This document shows, piece by piece, positions 12,501 through 24,500 of a stretch of DNA of 39,268 nt. A program made the translations under genes and the position numbers. Origin of the DNA: Saccoglossus kowalevskii (lineage: Eukaryota; Hemichordata; Enteropneusta; Harrimaniidae). Each line of letters opens with the position of its first letter. The first letter of the stretch is position 1. The stretch spans positions 676,998 through 716,265 of the forward strand of contig NW_003133843.1 in the NCBI RefSeq assembly GCF_000003605.2, given 5' to 3'. The notes under the pieces were generated by a model. It was not told where the DNA came from, searched no databases, and saw only the letters and a program-made list of their open reading frames with translations.

Positions 12501-15500
12501 ATTTGTCTAAGCTTCTTTCTTATATTCTTCAATATTTTTGGAAATGAGCCCAAATTTTAGAGCCAACAGACAAAATTTGAGTCAATTTTCAGTCTTTACT
12601 CAATAATTTTTGCTATTTTTGTCTTCTGAAGGAAAATGCAGACTATTAACAGGACTATTCTGTGAATTTGTGATGAAAAATGGGAACTGGTGGTGAAAGG
12701 TTAATACATTTTCGCTGATAATCTTCATATCCAATATAATATAAAAGTTGACTGTAAAGTCTACTCGGTACAAGCATCTACGATACTCACATAGCAGAAA
12801 ACCATCCAGTCTCTGTATCATCAGCCTCTAACAGTTTAGCTAAGGTACAGAGCATGGACTCTGAAGAGGAATTATCCAGTAACCTCTGGTGGCCATCTTC
12901 ACTTGCTGCCAAACAGCTGATAGCAAAACAAGCATTCTTACTGCAACCTGTATCTTCACTGTCCAACATCACGCACAGTGAACTTATCTACGTAGATAAA
13001 AAATTGTTAATGCAAATTTATCTTTGATGTTAATTTCAGCCTGTAATTTGACAATGTTGAAGTTTGATGAATGTTTTGATAATTCTGTCAATGAAATTAA
13101 AAAAATATGTTGCATTCTTTTCAAATTTTACGATATAATTCATTGCATACCTTCATTCAAAAGTTCACAGAACTAATTTCTGGCTTTATTTCACTTCTTT
13201 TTTTCGTTGCTATTTGCTTTGACATTTGTCTAAGTTAACCCTTTGGGTGCCATTATTTTTCCAGTCCGGATTTTATGCATTTACTATAATTTTTTTTAGG
13301 GCATAATTTCTTATCGAATATGCAAATTACCTAATTAATATGCACAGATGTTATATAGAACTATTTTGTGAATGGTGACAAAAGTTGACTTTGGTTCTCA
13401 AATGGTAAATGATATGCAAATTACCTAATTAATATGCACATATGGTATATAGAACTATTTTGTGAATGGTTACAAAAGTTGACTTTGGTTCTCAAATGGT
13501 TAATTATATGCACATTATCTAATTAATATGCACATATGGTATATAGAACTATTTTGTGAATGGTGACAAAAGTTGACTTTGGTGCTCAAAAGTTTAATAC
13601 AGCAAATACAGTATAGTTGAGTAAATTCTAAAACAAGTTGATAATCTGCCAGAAAAGTCTATATAACAAATGGAATATTTTCAGGACCATTTACATTGTA
13701 TTAAGATATTCAGTTTTATGGGCTCTTCACATTATATTTAAAGAATATTCAGTTTCCTGGGCCCCTTCTTACCATTTTATGAGATTCTCTCAATCGTAGC
13801 AAACGCGCTCTGCCTTCCTCCATGTCACATAATCTACCCAGTGCAAATGCAGAGTTCATCCCACGGCCTGCAAATAAGAATACAAAGTAAATCAATTTAC
13901 TTACAATTTAACTCCGCAAATGGATAGTACTAAAATATGGGTTACAACAAACAACTTTAATGTCTTCCACTGATTTATTACATTATATGTGTACTTATAT
14001 ATTTTCTGAAAGTATTTTATTTTGCAATATTTTTGTTTTAATCTTAAAGGTTATGGATTCAAGAATTGTGTTTGTCTTCATTATTTGAAATGAGGTTTAT
14101 AAAATAACAACCAATAATATTGTTAGTAGTAACAATATGGTACTTAATTCTGTGAAACTTGACAAACTGTAGCACACAATTTTAGTTTAAATAATTTCGT
14201 GAGTTTGAGAAAATCACCAAATTTTATAGCAGTTAAAATTAAATGAGTTGGAAAATGAAAAAAAAAAATATGAAAACTTATTTCATGAGTTATAACATAG
14301 AAAATATTGCACAGTAACAAAAAGTNNNNNNNNNNNNNNNNNNNNNNNNNNNNNNNNNNNNNNNNNNNNNNNNNNNNNNNNNNNNNNNNNNNNNNNNNNN
14401 NNNNNNNNNNNNNNNNNNNNNNNNNNNNNNNNNNNNNNNNNNNNNNNNNNNNNNNNNNNNNNNNNNNNNNNNNNNNNNNNNNNNNNNNNNNNNNNNNNNN
14501 NNNNNNNNNNNNNNNNNNNNNNNNNNNNNNNNNNNNNNNNNNNNNNNNNNNNNNNNNNNNNNNNNNNNNNNNNNNNNNNNNNNNNNNNNNNNNNNNNNNN
14601 NNNNNNNNNNNNNNNNNNNNNNNNNNNNNNNNNNNNNNNNNNNNNNNNNNNNNNNNNNNNNNNNNNNNNNNNNNNNNNNNNNNNNNNNNNNNNNNNNNNN
14701 NNNNNNNNNNNNNNNNNNNNNNNNNNNNNNNNNNNNNNNNNNNNNNNNNNNNNNNNNNNNNNNNNNNNNNNNNNNNNNNNNNNNNNNNNNNNNNNNNNNN
14801 NNNNNNNNNNNNNNNNNNNNNNNNNNNNNNNNNNNNNNNNNNNNNNNNNNNNNNNNNNNNNNNNNNNNNNNNNNNNNNNNNNNNNNNNNNNNNNNNNNNN
14901 NNNNNNNNNNNNNNNNNNNNNNNNNNNNNNNNNNNNNNNNNNNNNNNNNNNNNNNNNNNNNNNNNNNNNNNNNNNAAAATATCTTGGGAATCAGGGTGTT
15001 TCAATATATGATTACTGCCCTCTTCTGATATGGTTAATCTGAGGGAAAATATTGAACATGTCAAAATTATCCACCAATTCAGCCATGTTGTTTTTAATCA
15101 GATAGCAGACTACCATAATACATGTAGTAAGTATATACACAAAGTATTATTTGGTTAAAAAAAATTGTTTACATCAGTTGCCCCCATTCGAAAAAAAATT
15201 TTTAAATTATATTTTTTTTTTTACTTTGTTTTTAAATTGTCATATTGTTATATTTTGCTCATATTTTGATTTTTCATGAAAATAAATTTTTTTGGTTTGT
15301 TTAATCAAACGTCGTGACAAAAACATTAAAAGAAACCTATAATGATCAAAAACATGAATATTTAATTCTGGACATTATATCATAAAACTTGTAAACACAT
15401 GTCTGAGAAATCTATACAAGTGCAAACAAAAAAATAGCAATAAAATGCCATTTTCAATTAAATCATTTAACATAAATTGATCTGGATCAGAAAGTCACAT

Positions 15501-18500
15501 GATCTTCAGACTAAGTTTGAATGAAATTTGATTGCATCTGTACAAATATAGACTCCAAATAAAATTCAGGCGAAAAAAAAAACAAGTTGTCATGCCAATG
15601 TAACTACATGTATATATTAAAATTAGGTGAATCATTTATTGTGCTTACCTTGCAAGAACTAATGCTGCATTACTAGCGGTCCATACATTCTCACTGTTTA
15701 ATAGGTCAGTCACGCGTACCATAGTCGTCTCTAAACATGCATGCTGTAACATCCAATCTCGTCCTTCAGAACTTTCGGCCTTTAAGAGAAAATTACACTA
15801 GATAATTCCACAAAGCAATCTACATGTAAAGTTCACTGAATAGTCATTAAAAAATATATATGATCATACATTGACTGGCTGCGATTCAATTTGCCAAATC
15901 CATATATGGAATGGATATAGGGGAAAGCGTGCCTCGATTGGCTGTGGTTAAATTTTCTAAATCCATATATGAAATGGACATAGGTAATAGCATCCTTTGA
16001 TTGGCTGTGATTAAATTTTCTAAATCCATATATGGAATGGACATGGGTGAAAGCATGCCTTAATTGGCTGTGGTTAAATTTGCCAAATCCATATATGGAG
16101 TGAACATAGTTGATAGTAGGCCTTGATTGGCTGTGATTAAATTTGCCAAATCCATATATAGAATGCACAAAGGTGAAAGCATGCCGTAATTGGCTGTGGT
16201 TAAATTTGCCAAATCCATATATGGAGTCAACATAGTTGATAGTAGGCCTTGACTGGCTGTGGTTAAATTTGCCAAATCCATATATGGAATGGACATGGGT
16301 GAAAGCATGCCTTAATTGGCTGTGGTTAAATTTGCCAAATCCATATATGGAATGGACATGGGTGAAAGCATGCCTTAATTGGCTGTGGTTAAATTTGCCA
16401 AATCCATATATGGAGTGAACATAGTTGATAGTAGGCCTTGATTGGCTGTGGTTAAATTTGCCAAATCCATATATAGAATGGACAAAGGTGATAGCATGCC
16501 TTAATTGGCTGCGGTTAAATTTACCAAATCCATATATAGAATGGACAAAGGTGATAGCATGCCTTAATTGGCTGTGGTTAAATTTGCCAAATTCATATAT
16601 AGAGTGAACATAGTTGATAGTAGGCCTTGATTGGCTGTGAATAAATTTGCCAAATCCATATATACATGTAGAATGGACAAAGGTGATAGCATGCCTTGAT
16701 TGGCTGTGGTTATAAGGTCATTAATGTTACAACCTGACATGCTTTCCATATATGGAATGGCGATAGGGAGTAGTATGCCTTGATTGGCTGTGGTTATAAG
16801 GTCAACTGAATCAAAACTCAGATTACAATATTACCGGTACTTACCAATGTTCCCATGGTACCTGCTGCATTCATAACAGATTCTGAATCATCAAATATAA
16901 GCATACTTGTCAGATCATCCAGTATTCTTTGTGCGTCCTCATCCTTCATCAAAGCTAACACTCTCACCTGACCTAGTTCATTTTCAGCAATGGTTCCCAA
17001 AATATAAGCTGCATTTCCGGCAACACTGAAAGCAGAGTGTAATGAAGGTAAGAAACCACCATTCAGCCAGCCTGGCATACCAAAATTTATTTTTCAGTTC
17101 AATATACCGGATTCTGTGGTAAATTCACCCATTCGAAAAATCACCCTGGGCGGTTTCACGCACAGTCAGCTGGCGCACACATGATAATAAAATAAATACG
17201 ATATTTACTACAGGTATATGGGGGCCGCCATCTTGAATGCAGCATAAAACTAAATAAGAGACAAGTTGTAAAACGCGTTTTTCAGATTCCTACAAATCTG
17301 GACAAAAATACCAATCTTTCACAAAAATGCAATCCGTTGGGGTTATATTAAGCCAACCGATAACAAAATTCAGCCGAATTCAGCGTTTTTGTGTGCAAAA
17401 ATCCCTTACATACGAACACCTAATTACACGAAGAACATAGAACACTTTCCTGGGGTATTTGAAACCGAAATTGTCATCTGACTGTAAGGCCGTCGCTGAT
17501 TCGCTGCTGAGCTGGAATGACAATTTTTTTAAATAGTCACCACAAAATGTATCATACATAAGTACTGCCATATATGGAATGGACAAGGTGATAGTATGTC
17601 TTGACTAAATTATAGAAATTTATTAAAGAATCAACTTATCATCCAAAAAATGAAAATGCAAGATATTCAAGTAAGAAGTCCAATTAAATCTTAAAAATCA
17701 TATTGTAAAACTGTTGATTATTTGCATACATTTAATATGTATGTTTAAGTTAAATACAGAAATTTCTGAAAATTTGAAATTTACTTACCGTACTCCAGGT
17801 TAGTTTAAATAGGCAATCTGGTCAAGTTGAAGTAATTCTGAGCAGGTTTAAATAATTTTTGTCAATACTGCCATCATGCTACTAACACGAGTATTATTTA
17901 CAACAAAATAAAATTCTTGTTTTCGCAGTGAACACAGCAGTTTTTATTCAATCAATGGAATACCAAAAAACTCTACTGCAAAATACATGCTTCATGTTAG
18001 GACCATGAAGCATATATTAGTCAAAATTATTTAAACATGCTCGAAACTACTCATTGTTTTTTTTTTAAATAAAAGAACAGTATAACTTATTTAATGTGTT
18101 CTTTTTTTAGAATAATGCTTTATTTTGTGCAATGTTTATTGTGTTTACAGTCATAAAAAAGGCACTGTCCTAACTTCAGCAGTTACTCTCACGTAATCCA
18201 GTGCTCATGCAGTCCTGATATTAACCTGTGTCACAAAGTCTCTCTTCCACAATGAAAAGGAATTTTATTTCGCGGTGAAAGAAACATCACTGAGAGACGC
18301 TGCTGTCAGGCATGATAATGCTTATAGACACCTTAGGTGTGTAAGGTCAAAGGTTGGTCGCAGGTGATTGAACTGAATTGGCAAATCAATCAACTTGCGA
18401 GGGCAAACAAATGGCCAACTTTGTATGTTTATTGCATCTGAAATGCATCAGTAAACAATCAACAATGCCATTCATCACTATTGATGTGTTTACTGTCCAT

Positions 18501-21500
18501 TGCAAGTCGTACCGTATCTATGTATACAGAGTGAATGCTTAATAACTTTACGCTCATCTGTAAGATCCACATGTAGTGTATACCCTATATTTAAAAGTTA
18601 ACGTTGATCGCTGAGTGCAAGTTTAACCGCTGAGCACCAAAGCCAACTATTGGCACCATCCATACAATATTTTTACACAGAATATGTTGATGAAAATTTC
18701 ATTTTATTTTTTTTTTTTTAAACGAGAATCAATGTCATATTTCGCCCGTCTGATCCAAAATTTAGATTGAATTTTGTGAAAATAACAAAAAACAAACCCC
18801 CATTTTGATAGTAACAAAATTGGGTGCTCAAAGGAGGTTACCTCATGACTTTACATACTACATGTACATGCACCTTTAAGTTGTGACATCATTACAAAAA
18901 GGATGTTGAACGTATGAGCTAATCTATCGTAATATATCTGGGAATAAAAATAGATATGACAGAGGGGCATATGGTCCCTTAAGCACATCTCCCAATCAGA
19001 TGGCTAGTATATTCCTCCTGTATTAAAAGAAAATCTTGGTTAGCTTGACCTGTATCACGTGACTAGCAACCGGTTGCTAGGCAAATTTAACCGTCTCGCG
19101 AGATCTCGACGGAAGCGGAAAATAGCCTATTTTCTCTTTTCATCAGAGATTCACAAATACTGTAGAATACTTTATTTTCGCTTGGAATTTATTTTCGCTA
19201 TTTTCGCTGAAAGGATGATTCAGTGAAAATAAAATCCAGCGAATATACTTTTTTCCCTATATTTCACATTCAACTCATTAAAAATCAGTGAAAATAAATT
19301 CCATACAAAACACCCTAAATGCCTTTTCAGCGAAAATTAATTCCAGCTAAAATAAAGTATTTCACAATAGTCCCATTTATAGTCTGCACTTTCCTTCAGA
19401 AGATTAGAACAAAAACAGCTAAATTTTTTTGAGTAAAAACTGAAAATTTACTCAAATTTTGTTTGTTGGCTCCAAAATCAGGGTTCATTTATAGAAATAT
19501 GGAAGAATACAAGAATAAAGTGCAGAAAGATTTGGGGCAGGAAAGTCTGGTGGTGAAAATGTTAATGTAGAACAAGAACTCATTACCAGGGGTATTACTG
19601 ATTCTAAAAAACATCAACATATATTTAACATTGATCATTCGATACATAAATTAAGACACCTAAACTATCTTTATGTTAATATGTCTACTGTGTATAAATA
19701 ACAAAGGTGGAATCTGAATACAATGACTAAATGTAAAATTAGAGAAAAACTTTACCACAAAATCTCATCAGTTTTCATCATCATTTCAAGACACTGGTGA
19801 TATTAAAAAATTCTACTTTATTCTAGACTCACTAGACTCAGTTCCTACATACTCCAAATGAACAACCTGAGAGATTCCAACCATTTATTATTATGATTTG
19901 AAGTAAATTTATTAAGATTAATGCAAAGTGTTGCAAACAAGTTGCATGGAGGTATATTGATCAAGTATGTGGTGAACATTTTGGACAAAACAGAAAATAA
20001 TTATGTTTTCTGTAGATTTAATTTAGTAAGGTTATCATCAAAAACACAAAATTGAAGATCCCAGTAATGGAAAGGTTTCCATATGTTTTAAGGTAACGCT
20101 AAGGCAACTGATCAGAATTCTTTGACGTTACACTATAGTTTTATTTTACTTTGCTGTTGTTCACAAAACCCAGATAAAAATGTATATGATCACCAAACTT
20201 CCTTTCTGATGAAACACAGAACAAATATCTATGAAAAAGATGATTTTTGCTCTATTTGCCATTGGTTGCTATGGTAAAAGTTCTCATTGTATCTCAACAT
20301 TTTGTTTAATTACATATAGTGACAAAATTATGTAGTTGGGTAAGTACGGTTATCAAGAATTATAAGAACATTCTAATGATTACCATTAATTTTCTGTGAA
20401 AAATGCTTTCTAATAAATCCTTTGGGAATTGTTCCAAAAATATTTATTTTTGTCTTGTTTTAGGCAGTTTTGCTCCAACTATTTACTGGGAAAAAACTCC
20501 TTTTGAAACAAAAAATTTTCACAGTGATAGTTTGTTCACCCCTATTTTTTAGGTTGTACATGTACATGTAGATCCTCATATCCATGGAAACATCATTATC
20601 AACATTCTTAAAATTGCTTCACTCTTTTTACATATACAAAAGCAATATGAAATGTAATGGCTATATGTATATCTTATTAATTCATTGCTATTTGTCTAGA
20701 TAAAAGGGAAACCAATATATGAGAGAAATGAAAACTAATTTATAAAGAGATCCATGCCAATTTTGATATTAAAATAAGAATCCAATTAAAGTTAATGGGG
20801 GAAAGCAAAATATATTTTTAGAAATAAATTTCAATGGAAAACAAAATGTTTGCATGTTGGTACTGTAAAAGTGTTAATTAATCACTGGGTTTTAATTTTA
20901 ACCCAGTGAATATGTAAAATTTAGCATAGAACACATTATCTAAATGATAAAACCGTGAATTTAAAACCCACTGAATATGCCTGAAATGGTAAATCAGTGA
21001 AAATTAGTCATTTTACTGTAGTCAGCAATAAATTTGAGGGCGTACCAGGACTTTATTTGTACACTATAACTGTAAGAATCTCTTTAGCAATATCATTGTT
21101 CTAGTCATGCTGTGAGAGTCATACGAGCTGACCATGTTAACCTGTGAAAGTAAGAATACGTATTGTATTGTACATGAACTAATGACGACATCGAGATACC
21201 CCTTAGCAACCACCACAACAGTCAACTGCCTAGCAACATAGTTCATTGATAAGACTCTATGCCAATACCGATCTTCACGTCAAATCTTTGATCTACTTAT
21301 AAGTGAGTAATTACTTTGGAATACCGTTAAGACGGTTAAACTCCTTAGCTACCGCAGTACCCAACAAATTGTGATGTCTCAAAGCCTATTACTCAAATAA
21401 TGGACTATTTGGAGGATGTGATGGTAGGAAAAATTATTCAAAGTATTTTGGCCAAATTCTCAATCACTCCTTAATGCTCCATGTGACACATAAAAAAATG

Positions 21501-24500
21501 GTTGTGCTGAAGTAACTTAAAAGCACAAACTTGTTGAACACTTTGAGTGAAGTCTCAGATCAACCACAAGACCCTAGATATACCAGTCTTTCACCAAGTG
21601 ATGCTAACTCAATTCTTGATAGGTCAAATGTCCTGGCAGCTGAACATTGCAGTATTTTGAAGACAACGACTTGGCCAGAGCATTTTGTACGAGTCAAAAA
21701 AATCTTAATCCCAATACAAAATAAATTCACATGATTTGCTGAATTTTAAGTGATCATTATCATTATCACTGGGCCTCAACTTTAAAGCCAAATTTGGTGA
21801 AAATTGTAAAAAATATGTGTATTGTTCAAAGAAGGTGAAATTCAAGTCCCGTAGATGCGCAATATAATGATTATTTGGTAATTTAAACATTTTCTTATTT
21901 TCCTCATTTCATTCTGTTGAATTTTGTTCTATTATTTATACCTATGTTTCAAACCCAGTTATCTCCAGTAGTACCGGGTAATGTGGAGATTAAAAAGTAT
22001 AACAATCAGTGAAGTACTTAAGCTGTGAATGAGATGAAGTTATTATGTTCGTGCATGTATATACTTGCACAAAATAAAAACCTTGTTTTCAAGTGTGTTA
22101 AAATACCTACAGTAAACAGAACTATCGCTGAAACCGAGCCACATAATCTAACATAAAACTGGATATCTCTGAGAAACCACAACGTGCTCAACAAAAGTAT
22201 ACACAGAGTTTAAAGAACACTGAACAATGGAAATTATGCTAATTGTCGCATATTTCCATGGCAACAGGTAGTTGTAATGGCAAGTATCATTGTAATATTT
22301 GAGGCTGTCCAAATCTAGTACATGTATGTGTAAGCATGTATCACGGACAGAATAACTTTGACATGTTTGGTTGAGTAGAAAGTTCAATTTCAAAATAAAG
22401 CAAATTGTATTATCATAAATAACAGAATATAAATGTTAGCAATGTAAATACTGTGAAATACTTTATTTTCGGCTGAAAAGGCTTTTTAGGCGTTTTATTT
22501 GGAATTTATTTTCACTGGTTTTTAACAAGTTGAATGTGAAATATAGGGAAAAAAATATATTCGCTGAATCATTCCTTCAGCGAAAATGGCGAAAATAAAT
22601 TCAAAGCGAAAATAAAATATTCGACAGTAAAGCAATTTTGTAAGAAATCAAAAAATTCAAGTGTTTGTCAATGATGCTTTAAATACCACACTTCTACAGG
22701 CAATAATGCTAGACTGAACCAAAGAAAGGCACTAATAAATGTTATCTGCATTCCCTGTGTTGCTAAGACAAATAATTGGTTGCTATGGAGTGTGTTCAAT
22801 AAGAAAAATGTTTTTATTTTATTGAACAATCCGTGCTTCACGAGCGTTATAGTGTTCGCTAACAACACTATGAGGTGACTCACTAATGTAAAAAAAATGG
22901 CAGGTAAGTTTGAAAATGTTTCGAGTACTACTGAACACAAACCTGGATTAAATAGATGAACCTATTAAAATGCAAAGTAACAATCTCTCTGAAATGAACA
23001 AATGAATAAATTTATAAATAAATTTCAAACACAAAACAGGGAACGCAGAATAATACCAAGAATATTGTATAGCGCTTAAAGCGACAGAGTCATCCTTCAA
23101 TGTGCATTTAAATTACTGTGGAATACTTTATTTTAGCTGAAATTATCTTTCGCTGAAAAGATTTTTTGGGTGTTTTGTGTGGAATTTATTATCACTGATT
23201 TTTGGCGAGTTGAATGTAAAATATAGAAAAAAAGGTATATTCGCTGGATTTTATTTTCACTGAATCATTCCTTCAGCAAAAATAAAGTATTTTGCAGTAT
23301 TTGAATTAACAATGTATTTTGCATGCACTGAATATGTCACAAGGAACCCATACCAAACACAACACATTAAACTTTAAAGTGTTTTTCGTTAACCTTACTG
23401 TTACTGTTCCATTAAAATTACTACATGTACCGTATAACATGTATACCCAAAAATAGACAAATAATCAGAAATGTCTCATGATGATAGTTTCCAATTTGGA
23501 CAAAATGTCCTCAACCAATTTTGACCACTCAATAATAGTCTTGAAACTGGAGCTGAAACCAACCAAGTGATTAGACAAGCTGTATATAGAAATCTTAGTA
23601 CCGGGGTAAGTACACTCAAGACGGAGATTGTGCGAAAGTTTCAGGTCAAGAAAACCATTTACTGCCAAAAGTCGAAAAGAGTGCTGTGGTGTGTACGGAC
23701 TGTCAAGTATTAGATTACAAAGAAAGGCCATCCTTTCTAGACATGAATGAGTTAATCAGCTTCTTAACAGATGGCATATACACAATACTGATGGCAAAGT
23801 AAGTTAAAGGGTCAACAATTTACGCATCGCATCCATCGCTAACTTTTAGCATACATCATTAGTATTCATCATCAGTACACTGAGCTACATGTGTGTATAG
23901 GTATACATGTTTCTGGTTAACGCACACAGAAAATGCAAAATCAGTTTTTGAGAACATCAAAATAACCTTTTCACCACCAGTTCCCTCTTTTCATCACAAA
24001 TTCACAAAATAGTCCTGTTTATAGTCTGCACTTTCCTTCAGAAGATTGGGATGAAAATAGCAACATTAAAAACTGAAAATTGACTCAAATTGTCTGTTGG
24101 TTTCAAAATTAGAATTCATTTCCAGAAATATTGAATAATATAAGAAATAATTGCAGAAAAATTTGGTCGAGAAATTTTGATGATGAAAAGGTTAAAAGCA
24201 AAACTTGCATCAATTTGGAAAACAAATTCCCGTAACTTTTTCTTTCTTTTTTTTTTTGGGGGGGGGGGGGGGCTTATATTTACAGACAGATCGTTGTAAT
24301 AAATTAAATAAATGCCAAAAGTTTGAACGCTGCGCATGAAACTTGTGTATATATTTACAGCAAATTCCTGTATGAGATAGACCATATGCAAATTTATGCT
24401 AATAATGCATGACATCAAGTACACTGATGGCCAGCACACATTAGTACTGGTAGTTATGGTCGTCGATGACAATGAATAATCAGCAGAAATATTTCCCTCT

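Noticed and set aside
14144-15064. 306-codon minus-strand and 234-codon plus-strand ORFs
   Set aside because: They consist almost wholly of N. Only the start of the minus-strand one is real, and it is exon 4.
15833-16749. Several 60-111-codon ORFs with repeated YMDLANLTTAN- or WLWLNLPNPYIE-like peptides
   Set aside because: They lie in the 62-63-bp minisatellite inside an intron and exist on both strands.
541-22265. Enrichment of RFX X-box sites (541, 6894, 20265, 22252) hinting at a ciliary gene
   Set aside because: One perfect and a few one-mismatch matches in 39 kb on two strands are about what chance gives for this degenerate consensus, so it does not support a ciliary role.
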